64,000 nt of DNA from Meghimatium bilineatum (lineage: Eukaryota; Mollusca; Gastropoda; Stylommatophora; Philomycidae). Positions within the stretch are counted from its first letter, which is position 1, and each line of letters starts with the position of its first letter. Both the position numbers and the translations under genes were made by a program. The stretch is from the NCBI GenBank assembly GCA_034231615.1, contig CM067322.1, positions 61,581,032 to 61,645,031 on the forward strand. Reading direction: 5' to 3'. Of this stretch, positions 1 to 41,171 are shown in pieces. The notes beneath the pieces are model-generated. The model ran no database searches and was not told the origin of the DNA. It was given only the letters and a program-made list of their open reading frames with translations.

Positions 1-135
1 AAGTTATAGTAGATATGGAGGGAGTAATAGTGGAAGTTATAGTAGATATTGAAGGAGTAATAGTAGAAGTTATAGTAGATATGGAAGGTGTAATAGTGGA
101 AGTTATAGTAGATATTGAAGGAGTAGTAGCAGATA
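1..135. repeat. 33-bp minisatellite at the window edge
   Basis: About four imperfect copies of a 33-bp unit built on GTTATAGTAGATATGGAAGG run from the first base, so the array starts outside the window. There is no stable reading frame or sign of function. Confidence 0.85.
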
Positions 136-744
136 CTGTACTGTGACAGTAGCGGTCGGCTCTTTGTCGGCGTGGTTTTGCGAGTTTGTGACAGCCAAGG
201 TACTGGGACCTCGCCGCAGACAACTGTGAATTCGAACCAATCATAAAAGAATGGCAATCTACTGAACGTAATTATTTTGCCCAGAAATTTACTACAGCCA
301 AAAAAATGCTGGATTGATGGTTATATAGTGAATAAGATACTCTACCAATTAGTGATAATATATATGGCAGGAATATCAGAAACCGTGGTTGTGGTAGTAC
401 AGGACATAATAGTAGAAGCAGATATATAAGTGCAGTGGACTTCCTCTATAGCCCATCCTTGTATAACATGTCCCTAATTAACAATACTTCAAAATCCCTA
501 ATTATATTATATTGTTTGTACTTTGTGTACCGCATTTATGTTATTACATACATATTTTGGCAGTCCGGACCAAGTTGTTATAATAGGATTTGACTATTTC
601 TTAAAGTCTTCGCGGACCCTTAAGAGAACCAGCGGACCACAGCTTATAAACTACTGAGTCATATTATTTTTGTCATTTGTTGTTGAACACAGATTTAATC
701 AAGACGACATTTTCAAAAAGGTGACACATATTAAAATCACAATA
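136..744. other. No recognisable gene
   Basis: AT-rich sequence with no coding exon or repeat I can support. It lies downstream of the last recognised DEG/ENaC exon, where the exon for the second membrane helix would be expected further on, but no such exon is visible here. Confidence 0.4.
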
Positions 745-1010
745 AATCACCATCATGTGACATATTCTTTCTAGAACTTCGTCTTCCTTATGAATTCTCT
801 GAACAATCCGCGATTCTGGGCGGGTTGATCTGCCACAGCTAGAGACATGTAGATCTGTGCAATCTCTCAGTGCAATCTGATATATCACTGCACCATCGTC
901 GTTTTGGGAGCCCTCTTCCCCTGTTGCCGTATACTCTGCCTTCAGCTATTAATCTTTTCATTCTGTTATGTCTCTTTATATGACCCAAAAAAAACCACAG
1001 CTTTCTTATT
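745..1010 (-). mobile_element. Decayed 3' end of a non-LTR retrotransposon (family A)
   Basis: On the minus strand this stretch matches the 3' end of the LINE at 41172-42092. The shared landmarks are the text for 'GHIKRH' (here TCATATAAAGAGACATAAC), the linker, and the terminal peptide corresponding to DRERFREF...FWKEYVT (here as QRIHKEDEVLERICHMM). Frameshifts and stops break it, so it is a dead, 5'-truncated copy. It is more diverged from the 41-kb copy than the 30- and 60-kb copies are. Confidence 0.7.
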
Positions 1011-1077
1011 AGAATGTTGTTAAAGAGCCAACCCTCCTCGACGTCCCAGCCCTATGGGTTCTCCTTTTATTGATCTT

Positions 1078-1345
1078 AAGACAGACAACTGAAACAAAAT
1101 TAAAACATATAATAGAAAGCGAACAGTAATAACATCGACGGTCACATAGGTATGAGTAGTCTGGATTCCAGATTGTTCGCTTTCTATTATATGTTTTAAT
1201 TTTGTTTCAATTATCTGTCTTGATAAAGGCCTTTTGGTCAAAACGTCGATTTGTGTGTGTCATTGTGTGTTATCTTGTGTTATCAAAACTTTGTTACCCT
1301 TTTCCTGGATCTACCTGTTGGATTTTAGTTTTGCGCAGTAAGTAC
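1078..1345 (+). mobile_element. Penelope-like element terminus with long inverted arms
   Basis: Positions 1078-1125 and 1174-1221 form a 48-bp inverted repeat with two mismatches around a 48-bp loop. The right arm runs directly into CTTGATAAAGGCCTTTTGG at 1219, then a 3' segment ending GTTTTGCGCAGTAAGTAC. That 3' segment is shared with the end of the GIY-YIG-bearing Penelope-like fragment at 62636-63200, which identifies the family. The CTTGATAAAGGCC...GGTC-AAAAC-GTC string resembles a degraded hammerhead ribozyme core, a known feature of Penelope-like termini. Confidence 0.65.
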
Positions 1346-1930
1346 AATTTATTGATAACACTTCTTGATTTGTGTTTTTAACTGTTCATGGTATACGTAA
1401 AATTCTTCTGTAGCATCTCATTTTGAAAGCAGCGATTCTCTTTGCTATTGTTTTATTTAATATCCGTGCCTCACAATCGTATATTACCACAATAAATAAA
1501 ATATATATTATCATCTAGACCTACCGAAAACTGAACTGAATGTATACTGGCTCTCATGCATTTCATGTCTCAGCAACATGGTCTCCAGAAAGACTCTGAT
1601 TTCTAGGTAGTCCTCTCTACATTTGACATATAGGTAGTTTGTTGTGGTCAGTAATAGGTATTTATGATATGAGTGCGGTCAGTAATGGCAGTAGTGAGTA
1701 CTTATGAAATATGTAGTGATTTGTGATTAGTAATGATAGTAATATATATTTATGACATAGTTAATGTGTTGCGGTCAGTATTTATGATAAAGGTAGTAAG
1801 TAACCTGTGGTCAGTAATGGCAGTAACGAGTATTTAATATTAGATGATATCAATACAGTCAGAACAGCATTTGTCAATCTAAATCAGCACATTATAGCAT
1901 CAACACTAAATTAAAATATACGAATGATGT
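1346..1930. other. Intergenic; degenerate GTCAGTAATG-type repeat
   Basis: No gene is visible. From about 1640 to 1850 the phrase GTCAGTAATGGCAGTA-GAGTATTTATGA recurs about five times with variable spacing, an eroded minisatellite. Confidence 0.5.
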
Positions 1931-2355
1931 CTAATGTCTATCCCCAAGTGGTGTTGTCATATCCTCCACACTTGCCGTTGAGCGTAGGGGTTTTTGGAGA
2001 TGTGGTCTGCATTCCAGAGTCATGTGTATTGCTCTGGTTGAGGTGTAGTCATATTTATTCAGGATGGTCTTGATTTTGTCTATCCATCTTTTCCTAGGTC
2101 TGTACCTGGCTCTGTACCCTGATTCCATATTGTTATAAGCTCTTATGGGAGGTTGATCGTTCATCCTCATAAGATTTCCAAACCATTTTATTTGTTATTT
2201 CTCTATATATTCTATGCAGGATTTGATACCTATTCTCTTTCTGATGTTCTCACTGCGCATTTGGTCGAGTCTGGTGACTCCAATAGCTCCTTAGACATTT
2301 CCTTTCGCAATTTTCGATTTTCTCTTATGTGTAGATGTCAGTTGTCAAGTATCGC
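1931..2355 (-). mobile_element. LINE reverse-transcriptase C-terminal fragment
   Basis: The minus strand encodes a typical post-RT region of a non-LTR retrotransposon. The order is a charged segment that is broken by frameshifts, IKWFGNLMRMND, a RYRPRKRWIDKIK block, and a short end at TPLGDRH followed by a stop. The R-x-R-x-RW-x-D-x-I pattern is the common 3' signature of these elements. It is 5' truncated with no catalytic RT motif, so it cannot be active. Confidence 0.65.
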
Positions 2356-3094
2356 ATTGGTAGCATAGTGTTGGTATAAAGATCCTCTTAATCATTTATT
2401 TCTTTACTTCCATTTTGATTTTTGTGTCAATAGCAATGGTGATAGCTAGTATGTGACAGTTGTGTGTCACATGACTGGTGTGTACTTTCAATATTATCGT
2501 ACGGAGCTGCTTGTTGGAAAGAAACATGAAAATAAATAATAAATATCTTTACAGATTAAGCAAATGTGGCCTCTTTTTTAAAATAAACAACTACGTATAT
2601 TATTTAACGAAACGAAATATCATTAGAGACACATTTCACAGAAGCTACGTCTACTTGCGTATCCATTGATCTGCCCACTACACACTGAGAAGCCCCCCCC
2701 CCCTCGCCATTGGATTACCCTGGGAGACAGAAGGGGTTCTGCTCAGTGTATAGCGCGCAGTTCGAAGCATACGTTTTAAATCCAAGGTCAGCTAAGTCTC
2801 AAAAACTGAATGAAACTACCCTTAATATCGGCGATCATTTACCCTTAATATTAAAACGATGAACTTATCATCACATTTATCACCAAATGAGGCCACATTT
2901 ACTTAACTTATACCTAAATATCTGTATTAGGGATTGATACTATACCGTCCCGCAAGCAGTTTTCACTGACAAGACAGACTGATTTTAAAATATTATGAGC
3001 ACCCGCCCACGACCGTCTCCAATAAAGACCTTCCAACAGAATTAATTAGGACCCCATTCCTTACATTTTATTATTGTGCTTAACAAATTTAAAT
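2356..3094. other. No recognisable gene
   Basis: AT-rich DNA with a 12-base C run near 2692. It includes a short block near 3010-3070 that resembles the arm of the MITE at 7691-7960 (AAAGACCTTCCAACAG-AATTAATTAGGACC). No coding exon is supported. Confidence 0.4.
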
Positions 3095-3305
3095 TTGTTA
3101 AACAATAAAACAAAATAGAATTGATGATCACCTTATCTTAAACTTTGTTATCTCTTGAATCGGCTGTGTGTTACCGGACCCGAAAGGGGAGAAAAAAACA
3201 GTAATCTTGTCATTACTCGGTGGTACAAAACACGGTCATCTGTCATAATGTAACATTTGACTAAAGAGGTTTGAGATTAACTCTCCACTATCAGCAGTTC
3301 ATCTG
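3095..3305. repeat. Direct duplicate, copy 1, beside exon 8
   Basis: This block shares GAATTGATGATCA, GTGTGTTACCGG-CCCGAAAG and ACTAAAGAGGTTT-TTCTCCAC, in the same order and orientation, with 3750-3925. The two copies, roughly 200 bp each, bracket the last recognised channel exon. Confidence 0.7.
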
Positions 3306-3360
3306 ACGAGAGCATTGTACATAATATTGAACTCAGTATGTTAAGCGATAACTTCCACAG

Positions 3361-3442
3361 TTCTCCAAAAGAAACATAACGTCACTGACCGGTATCGAAC
3401 TCGTGAACACAAGGTAGATGCCATAACCACTATGTCATGGAC
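3361..3442 (-). repeat. tRNA-derived SINE head
   Basis: On the minus strand a box A-like GACATAGTGGTTATGGCA is followed at tRNA spacing by a box B-like GAGTTCGATACC. This is the RNA polymerase III promoter layout of tRNA-derived SINEs. There is no acceptor stem pairing or intact cloverleaf, so I do not call a tRNA gene. Confidence 0.55.
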
Positions 3443-3484
3443 ACCACCTCTATAAGATCGATTCATGGAAGCAACTAATGATAC

Positions 3485-32543
<29,059 letters not shown>

Positions 32544-32884
32544 CTAATGAAACACATTCATTATAAATTGAGCTCACTTTGATTATGTATGTTTAATGTG
32601 TATTTAATCATGAATAGAAACATAGTTGACTGATCAGTTAATCTATAGTGGTACTCACAATTTTTTTCAAATTGATCACTTTCACTTTTCTCCCATCCCA
32701 AAGGGTTGCATTCAAATGGCATGGACGTGTGGTCCAGTGAATCAGTTACCAAGAATGTTTATCACTTCACTGTGTATTGTATATATTGTCCAAATAATCC
32801 CAAACAACATCTGTAACCCAAACAACACATGCCGACCTCGCCTTCTCTTATTCACGCACTTGTTATCATTCCAGAACACGCACA

Positions 32885-33032
32885 GAGCTGGAAGCAATAG
32901 CTAAAGATAGGACCAGATAGAGGTGGTTTGATTAGGGTCTAACTCAACATGAAACTAAGAGCTGGAAGCAATAGCTAAAGATAGGACCAGATGGAGGTGG
33001 ATTGATTAGGGCCTAACTCCACATGAAGCTAA
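32885..33032. repeat. 74-bp tandem duplication
   Basis: GAGCTGGAAGCAATAGCTAAA and the following 53 bases occur twice in direct succession with a handful of substitutions. Non-coding. Confidence 0.9.
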
Positions 33033-33117
33033 GAGGTGTATAGATAGATATATAAACTATTACTAATTATGTTTTTATACATGGGCATATGCATGCGATT
33101 GCATCTGTGGATCTTAT

Positions 33118-33392
33118 CAATGACCTACTAGACAAACCACCCATTCAACATAAAACTTTAATAGAAGATATGCCGTTATATTGAAGCTCTCTTATGGAAA
33201 CATTGTAGAATGTCATCTATACAATTATAGACCCCCCCCCCCTTTCTGAGTAGAAGGCTCTTTGAATAAGCATTGCACCAAGTTGAAAGCGGAAGTCTCC
33301 TGGGTATGAATAAAAGCTCAGAAAAACCACTACACTGCACATAGGAAGTAACAGCTAATCACTCGCAATTCCTGGGGTTCTCAAACAACAAA
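33118..33392. repeat. Dispersed repeat, copy 1 (inverted partner at 48900)
   Basis: The reverse complement of about 270 bp at 48900-49165. It shares ATATGCCGTTATATTGA, GTCATCTATACAATTATAGA, AAAAACCAC-CACTGCACATA and CGCAATTCCTGGGGTTCT. A C run interrupts this copy. The element type is unknown. Confidence 0.7.
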
Positions 33393-33519
33393 CATGCATG
33401 GGCATTAGTGGTTATGTTTCTGTTCATGTGTTTTTCTTATTATATGGGTAAGTGTTTGTTCGTGAAGAAGAGTGGTATTGTATTGGTTATGCATATGTTT
33501 GCAAGTTTAATACTAAAAT

Positions 33520-34112
33520 ATAAATAAACCCATAACCCTTCAGGGTCGTAGGGGTACCACATTGAATGCCTCAGCACACAGAGTCCTCCAGCGAATTATA
33601 TCCTCAGCGATGCGGATGAGTGTGGAAATATCTAGCCCTGTCCATTCCTTGATGTTGTCTGTCCATGTCTTATTTGCCCTCCTCTGCTTCTTCCACCCTC
33701 GACAGTTGCCTGCAGTATTGTTTTTGACAAGGAATCGTGCCTGCATACATGTCCGAACCATGCTAGTTTTCGTCGTTTCACTATTGAAAGCAATGGCTCC
33801 TGAATACCTGCACACATCTCTACTTTATTTCTTACGTACACATTGGTCTTATGTTCCCTATAGGAAATTCGTAGAATTCGTCTGTAGCATTTGTACTCGA
33901 TAGCCTGTAATCTTCTCTCCATGTTCGCAGTGAGTGTCCAACTCTCACAACCATAAAATTCAACAGAAAGCATCAGCGTCTTATACAGTTTGATTTTCAC
34001 TCCAACACTGAGGTTGCTTTTCCAAATCATAGTTAGCCTTGATAAGGATGCTAAAGCCATCTCCAGCCTTATTTTTATATCTGCTTTGCATTTACCATCG
34101 CTGCATATACTG
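33520..34112 (-). mobile_element. Family B LINE 3' end, 5' truncated
   Basis: Minus-strand copy of the segment at 42935-43520, including YGCESWTLTANMERRLQAIE, CYRRILRISYREHKTNVYVR, LAWFGHVCRHDSLSKTIL and the end VVPLRP, then AGGGTTATGGGTTTATT. Small indels break the frame. Homology stops abruptly at about 34112 (TCAGTATATGCAGCGATGG), giving the truncation point. Confidence 0.85.
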
Positions 34113-34694
34113 AATCCGAATTTGCAAGTTTGCGGATTTGTGAATGTGCTATTTGTATTTATGTATTTGTTATATATCACACTGAGTCGGAGCGCATCGC
34201 TGTACATGCATACGGATATGTCTTCTTGTGTGTGCTTTTAAGAAGGATGTGTGTTTTTGTTAATATGTCTGCTAGTATATGTGTGTAGTGTGCGTTAGTG
34301 TCTTTGTGAGTATCTGCTGCGGACTATTTTTCACACATGAACACGCTTGCAAGAACATAGAGAACAACGTGTCTACTTACTGAAGACTTTCACTGTGTTC
34401 CCTCCGAAATGCATCTACACGTTTTCTTTTGATCTCGCCTTCCTCTGCAACTCTGAGTTTGCTGTTAAGTCGTGTGTCCCAAATGAGCGTGCTTTTGTAC
34501 AATTCAAGTTGTTCATTGAGAGAAGGTATGTGTACACTTGATTTAGTCATTGTATCGATTTCTACTTCATACTTGTGTTTGTCATTGCATGAATTCTATT
34601 TTATATTTGATGTAGTCATTGTATCAACTTTAGCGTAAAACAATATTTATCTAATACTTTATTTAGTCATTGTGTTATTTCTCATGTTATTTCC
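34113..34694. other. No gene
   Basis: Includes degenerate GTCATTGTATC repeats at 34545-34680. No coding signal. Confidence 0.4.
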
Positions 34695-34975
34695 CATTGT
34701 CGTAACCTTCGATAACAGTTACCATGTTGTTCCGACAGCCGACGTTGTGCTTGAATTAGTTACAGGCACGGCGTTGGTGGGCAGAACAACAAAGAAACCT
34801 GTCGCAAGGACCAGAGTTATGCCCTGATGTCGACGTCTGTTTCGGCGACATTAGACTCGAAACACCATTGAGTCGGATGTCTGATGGAACAGAGGGCGCA
34901 GCACTTATGGGAATGCCCCACGTGCTGTGAGGCCAGTTTCTAATCAAGAATCAAGAAATTATTTCTCATGGTGAA
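34695..34975. repeat. Dispersed repeat, contiguous copy
   Basis: Unbroken version of the repeat whose halves lie at 26663-26720 and 29533-29620. Its far end (ACTTATGGGAATGCCCCA and TAATCAAGAATCAAG) also matches 10060-10120. Probably a LINE 3' segment, but I could not read a convincing protein. Confidence 0.6.
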
Positions 34976-35442
34976 TGGCTCTTTAAATCAGTGGATATCA
35001 ACTTTCTTTTACCCGCTTCTCATTTTGTAACAAATCTTGATCCTTCTTGTCAAAATAAATATTCGACGTTATTTACAAGTCACAGCTAGTTCTTAAAGTT
35101 TATATCTATATATCCTGTTTGTCCTTCAAATAGTTATCTTCATATGCCCTCTCCCGGACGGATACGTGGCTCCTCGATTAAAAATAAAATGTCTTTGTGG
35201 CATCCCAGAGTAGCTATTATGTCCAGGTTTAGACGTACTGCCTTAGATGACACAATCTTATGTGGGCATCTGTCAGATCGATAAGTACGTGTTTGTGAGT
35301 ATTACATACTTCATTAATCCAGCAATTCATAGACTCTACCTAGCTCTAAGTGTTGGTGATGCCCTCTCCCATGAAATATAATGGCAGGGCCGAAAGAGGG
35401 TCTGTATTCAAAACTCAGGTCCATATAAACTTTTCAGATTAA
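34976..35442. other. No gene
   Basis: Nothing recognised. Confidence 0.35.

Positions 35443-35528
<86 letters not shown>
35443..35528. repeat. (TA)n tract
   Basis: About 43 uninterrupted TA units. Confidence 0.95.
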
Positions 35529-35530
<2 letters not shown>

Positions 35531-35659
35531 GTATATGCTTAAAACTCTCTTACTTCGGAGGTAGTGGTAACTGGATTACCAGAAACGCGACCTCCACTAT
35601 TTTTAATGGATTAAAACTCTAAGGAAGTCAAACTGTATTAACGTTCGCGTATTAAAGGA

Positions 35660-36090
35660 ACATACATCACCATAAAAGGAAATTTTTATATAACTAACCA
35701 CCCCATGTAAAGACAAAAAACAGCATCTACTATTTAACTAAACACTGCATGTAAAGACAAAAAACAGCATCTATTTTTTAACGAACCACGGCATGTGAAG
35801 TCAAACAAATGTCATCCAGTATTTAACTAATCATGGCATGTAAAAGCACAAAATTGTCATCTATTATTTAACCACCACATGCAAAGACACAAAAATGGCA
35901 TCTATAATTTAACTAACTACCGCATGTTTAGACACAAAATGTCATCTATTATTTATTTAACCACCGTGTGTAACTACACAGAATGTCATCTATTGTTTAA
36001 CTAACCACCAGGTAAAGACACAAAATGTCATCTAATATTTAACCAACCGCCGCATGTATAGGCATAAACTGCCGTCTATTATTGCAACTT
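35660..36090. repeat. About 53-bp minisatellite
   Basis: About eight units of AACTAACCACCGCATGTAAA followed by GACACAAAATGTCATCTATTATTT with lineage-specific changes. Confidence 0.85.
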
Positions 36091-37487
36091 GTTTGTGGAA
36101 CAATTGAGTATTGTGTCCAATAATTTGAAACATTTAATTTAGTCATTAAATCTGTTCAACATGACAAAGACACTGGAGAAGAAATTGAATTTATTTGAAA
36201 ATAAATGTATTAGCAGACTTGAATATTGGTTGTGAAGAAGTCATAGAATAGAAGCCAAAGCAATAGGAGAAACCAAAACGGGAATGTTTCTACAACAATA
36301 GGATGAAAACGATGGCCTTATATCGGACGTGTACTTAGAATTATTGAAAACAGACCAATGAAAGTGTCCATGCTTCGCACCATAAATTTCTACTGGAAAT
36401 ACACTTGCTATAATCAGATGTAATATACCTGCATATATGGGAGTGGGTATATGTGCAAGTTGCTCAATAGCCATCCCCTACCAGGAAAGTAAAATATTGC
36501 ATCAAGTAAAAAAAACAACAACATAATAATAGAATACCACGAACCCAATTTGCCTTAGCGGAAACTATTGGAAATATTGTGAATTTAAAAAGGCCCGACA
36601 AAACAAAGTAAAGAGCTTATTTCCGTAATTTAACAATTCCTTTCCATTCATCAAGGATGTCTCTATGGCCATGTATGTATTATTAAAATATAGCATAATT
36701 TACCACTGAAGGCATATACATAAACTTAGCACTAGCCATCGATCATCTTACACTGTTCATTGCATTATTTTCCTTTCAAATTCGCTTTCCACTTATACTA
36801 TACTCATGAACATGATTAAATTAACGATACGTCGTGACTGTGTGTATCTTTCGTATGGTAAAATACAAATCCACTATGTACACCAGCGAAAAGAATTCTA
36901 TAGAAACACCAATCTAGAATTAATAGTAAGACTTCGTGAAAAATCAACAATTATCGATATGCATAGGCATATAACACGATTCAATTACTCCATTTTATTA
37001 ACTAAGCCTACACATTTCCTTGCGTCACAATTTATGTAAGGTCACAGTTAACCTACAAGGTGGGCGAGATGTACCCGGAATAAACATGCGAAATGCTAAT
37101 TACTTAATCACTTCATTCACAATGTCCTAGAAATAAAGGTATTCCAAGAGGATTTTAACAGTAAAATATTGAACTTGGGACGGCTGGTTGACTTCTGACA
37201 GATAACACGACAACGAGAATAACTTAGGCCTAATCTGGAATGAGGAGTGAAAAATTACGATTTCAACGTCTGCTCACTAGATTTGATTTATTTGTGACCT
37301 CCCAGATCACGTTATTTATGCAGTGTCGTGTGTTATTTTTCTTGCAGTGAGCAAAATTGACTTAACGTTTGAATAGCATTCCTTTTGTTGTTTTGTTATG
37401 TCCACCACACGGTGCACATCCTATGTGTTGATATTATTAGTCTATATAAAATATTTTTAAAAGATGCGTCAATCCCATAAATAAAAT
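36091..37487. other. No gene
   Basis: AT-rich; short open frames at 36241-36474 (minus) and 36806-37039 (plus) have no recognisable domain. Confidence 0.4.
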
Positions 37488-37580
37488 GTGTGTGTGCGCG
37501 CGCGCACGTGCGTATGTGTGTATATGGGTGGGTGGATGCGTGCGTACGTGTGTGTGTGTGTGTGAGTGCGTGCGTGTGAA
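37488..37580. repeat. (GT/GC)n alternating purine-pyrimidine tract
   Basis: TGTGTGTGCGCGCGCGCACG and longer GT/GC alternation, a sequence class that can adopt Z-form DNA. Confidence 0.85.
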
Positions 37581-38510
37581 CCTTTAGGAAACCGGAGACC
37601 GGAGCATGATTTTCAGTACTACGAACTTGATCAAAAGATGGGCCAAAAGAGAAGGTCAAACTCTCTCCTCCTCCTCCCCCCCCCACACACACATAATTTC
37701 AGTGATTTTTCACAAAAATGTCATCACATTTCTCATAAAAACTCTGAAGACGTGAAGATCTAAGGACAAAATCGCAAGAAAGCCAATTTTGTGATTTTTT
37801 GGTTAACACATCTCACCCCCAATTTAAGGAGAATGTATCTACGGCCCTGACACTTACTCAGAGGGGGGAAACAAAACATAAAGCGATAGAGAGGTTAGTA
37901 TAACCTCACTATAAGGGACAATTTTACTGTGTTGGAACACTTGACAGTCAAGAAAACCAGTATGTCGACTTATGTGTCTTCATCGAAGTCAAATAACATA
38001 AAGAACCAGAAGTCAACTATAAAGCCTGAAATGGAAATGTAAAAGCAAACACATAAACAAAACAAAAAAACAAAACTCTCATTATTGCAAAATTGCACAG
38101 CTTTTGTTTGTGTTTTTTTTTTAATTTAGAATCTTGGAATCACTTTCTTTATCTGTTTCTATTCTCAAGAAATAAAAACTATAGAGCTCTTGTAACCTTT
38201 TATACAATGGAGAATTTCCTCTAGAGCTTTATCTCATTACCAGGAGATTTCAACTCTCAGCAGTGTGCAATACTTTAACCAGAAGTCTCCTACTCAGAGG
38301 GGATAAAACATAATTGTCCAGATGAAGTGGTATGGGGACTTCTACAAGAGGAAACATAGAGGCGTTTGATCACATATGGGTGGGTTTACTATTGCGTGAT
38401 AGTTTTGACATGTGTGTACCACAGCGAAACTTTATTTGTATATTAGTTTTCTTATTAGATCATATTGTGTTCATTTAGAAATATTTGAAATTGTTGGCGT
38501 CTTCTAGTTC
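37581..38510. other. No gene
   Basis: Short C-rich and A-rich runs; nothing coding supported. Confidence 0.35.
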
Positions 38511-38522
38511 ATCGTTACCAAT

Positions 38523-39608
38523 ATAATTATGATGCAGAAATCCAGGCAATTAGTGTGGCAGCTAAAATACTGCTGAACTCCAACTCTGGCCTACAAACTG
38601 TGGTATTCCTGACAGATGCAAGGTCAGTGCTTCAAACTCTCCAGTCTGGAAAACTAACAGACTTGAAAAAACTACTTAGCGAATTGTCGTACCAGTATAG
38701 GGTAACCATGCAGTGGATACCCTCTCACTGTGGAATACCAGGAAATGAAAAAGCAGACCAACTGGCTAAGGAAGGTGCTATCGAAGACCAACCAGATATA
38801 CCAATCACCTACCATCAGAAAAAACAGATGATCAAGTCAATAAGAAAGCCACAAACACCAACACAAGATGACTATCACATTATGAACAGATCAGATATAA
38901 ATAACCAAATGGTCGGAAGGTGTCCGACAAAGTGGAGGGTGCCGCAGTAACCGAATGAACAAATAGTAAAGCAAAATGAATTAAACAGGTTACTGAAAAC
39001 ACTTACCTTGCCTATGAATAAAAATATATTTTTTAAAAACATACAATAAAACTCTTGGGAGACGTGGTTTTTTGTTTTTGAGATGTGGCTCTAGACAGGC
39101 TAAGTCATCTATTCTGTTTATTATTGTGGTGTTTACTGTTGTTTGTCTCTTGAAAAAGGTTCCATTTGAGCCGATACGTGGAGAATTGTCCTGTTTAGTT
39201 TTATTGTATTTTTTTTATATATACTTTATATATATTTTTATTCATAGGCAAGGTAAGTGTTTTCAGTAACCAGTTTAATTCATTTTGCTTTACTATTTGA
39301 ACAGATCAGAACAAGTTATAATTCTACGTCTCAGAACATGATACAACCGACTCCGCAGTCACATGTATACAAAGTTCAAGATTGGCAACATGGCCATGTG
39401 TACATATGGACAGGCAGCACAGAGTGCCAAACATATACTTCAAGAGTGTTCTGAGCATGAAACGCTGAGGCAGACATATTGGCCAGAGGAAACAACACTG
39501 GAATCAAAGCTCTATGGGACACTGTATGAACTACAAAAGAGTGAGTTTTATTAAGGAGACAGAATTACAGATATAGACATGTTTCAAGTGAGCGAAAGAA
39601 GAAGAAGA
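38523..39608 (+). mobile_element. 5'-truncated RNase H LINE (family C, copy 2) with nested insertion
   Basis: A 12-bp target duplication ATCGTTACCAAT (38511-38522 and 39609-39620) bounds it. It repeats 11405-12078 almost base for base and ends in a GAAGAAGA tail. The coding part (38555-38895, then 39311 onward) contains the RNase H block QWIPSHCGIPGNEKADQLAK and the cysteine block. It is split by the 403-bp insert at 38896-39298, and a 2-bp loss near 39541 adds another frameshift. It is a dead copy. Confidence 0.88.
38896..39298. mobile_element. 403-bp Penelope-derived foldback insert with 12-bp target duplication
   Basis: GAACAGATCAGA stands at 38884-38895 and again at 39299-39310, where the uninterrupted LINE copy at 11768 has one version. 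Within, 38961-39030 and 39231-39298 are 68-bp inverted arms with one mismatch. CTTGAAAAAGGTTC-CATTT-GAGCC-GATAC-GTGG (39149-39181) is a hammerhead-like terminal motif of Penelope type. The left 65 bp (CAAATGGTCGGAAGGTGTCC ...) lie outside the palindrome. Confidence 0.75.
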
Positions 39609-39620
39609 ATCGTTACCAAT

Positions 39621-39999
39621 TGTAATTTGTGGTTGCAGTTATTTGTGTCAATATAGGATCTCCCATCAAATAAATACAATATTTTGGACTTATAACAGGA
39701 CATAGCTTCTTGAAGAAATTACTTGAAGGTAAATGGTGTAAGGTGGCCAGCATGAGGTAAACAGAAACACAAGTGGGTAGAAAACTTTTAAAATGGAGAA
39801 AGTACAGTTGATCAGATTTCAGTACTAAGTTAAGTGGCAGAGGATTTTGGAAGTACAAATTTCCATAGGAGCTGTTACGTTTAAACAGTTGCGTGAAAAT
39901 AAAATCCGCAATGCCATTTACTCTGGACCGCCATACTGATCTAAAAGTGTCTTGTATGCAGTGATTTCATAGCTAAATATATACAACTTGAAGCTCTAA
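39621..39999. other. No gene
   Basis: Nothing recognised. Confidence 0.35.
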
Positions 40000-40425
40000 G
40001 GGATTAAGCGCGACAGCTTCATGGCCCCCATATCACATTAAACACGATAGGTTCTCGGCCCCCATATCACATTAAACTCGAAAGCTTCTTAGTCCCCATA
40101 CCACATTAAAGTCGAAAACTTCTTGGTCTCCATACCACCGTAAACACGACATACCACATTGGTCCCTTGGTCGCCATACCACATTGAACAGGACAGATTT
40201 TGGTCTCTATACAACACTTAACACGACAGCGTCTTGGTCTCAATACCACATTAATAGTCCACATACCACATTGAACACAACCGCTTCTTCGCCCACATAC
40301 CACATAAACACGACAGCTTCTTGGGGCCCCATACCACATTAAACATACATTAGCTTCTTGGTCCCCATACCAAATTTAACAATAGCTTCTTCGCCACCAC
40401 ACCACATTAAACATTATAATGCGTT
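40000..40425. repeat. About 33-bp degenerate minisatellite
   Basis: CCATACCACATTAAACACGA with CAGCTTCTTGGTC recurs about twelve times with heavy drift. Non-coding. Confidence 0.85.
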
Positions 40426-41165
40426 GAATAATCGTTGAAGCTCCTAGTTCATGAGTTCAGAGAGTGGAAGTTCCTCTGAACATGGGTTTATTTGTGTGGA
40501 GGTAAGGCTGTTGTATAGAGAGGGAGAAATTCCACTCCAAGGAAGTGCTCAACATAGCTGAAAGTTAGTACAGCGGGACTCCAACGAAAATATATACGCC
40601 TCGCTGTTCCTGAGATAACCTGTATTGAAGGTTATACCATCGTTTCCAGATATGAAATTATCAATGTCAGCAGCGTTTGAAGTGCAGAGTTCCAGAGATA
40701 ACCTGAGGTAAGGATAACCTTTTTCTTGTAGAAGTGCAAACACCAATGTCGTCACTTGTTGCAGTTGAGCGGAAGGGCAACATCAGAGAATCTTGAGGGC
40801 ATCCTTACTTTGAAGAACCGGGGAATACAAGTACAGAAGAAACGCAAGCCTGTGAGAATAACTGAGCGACAAACCTATCATATAATAATATAAACAGTGA
40901 ACATTTCATTATCAAGGTTACACACATCATTAATCTCATCTTTTTAAAATTTTAGGTGGATAAGTAATCTTTTTTGGAAGGTACTAAGGAACTGTGGTTA
41001 AATAAACTGAAATTGACTATGAGACGATTTTTCTTGAATTAGTAATTAGTTAGCTTATTTGTAGTGATTGATAGCTAGTAGACAGCTGGGGTTTTCGGAA
41101 AGACAAGTAAATCTACGCTGGGTTTTTGTCTAATGTTTTAGGGATGCCGCTGAGCTCAGAGTAAG
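40426..41165. other. No gene
   Basis: No exon or repeat supported. Confidence 0.35.
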
Positions 41166-41171
41166 TAATTT

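Noticed and set aside
3361-3442. Functional tRNA gene
   Set aside because: Box A and B motifs are present, but no acceptor stem or complete cloverleaf could be drawn; a SINE head fits better.
32561-32760. Start exon of the channel (frame with FECNPLGWEKSESDQFEK and donor GTGAGT)
   Set aside because: Its end phase does not fit the acceptor of the His-Gly exon; the phases that would fit contain stops.
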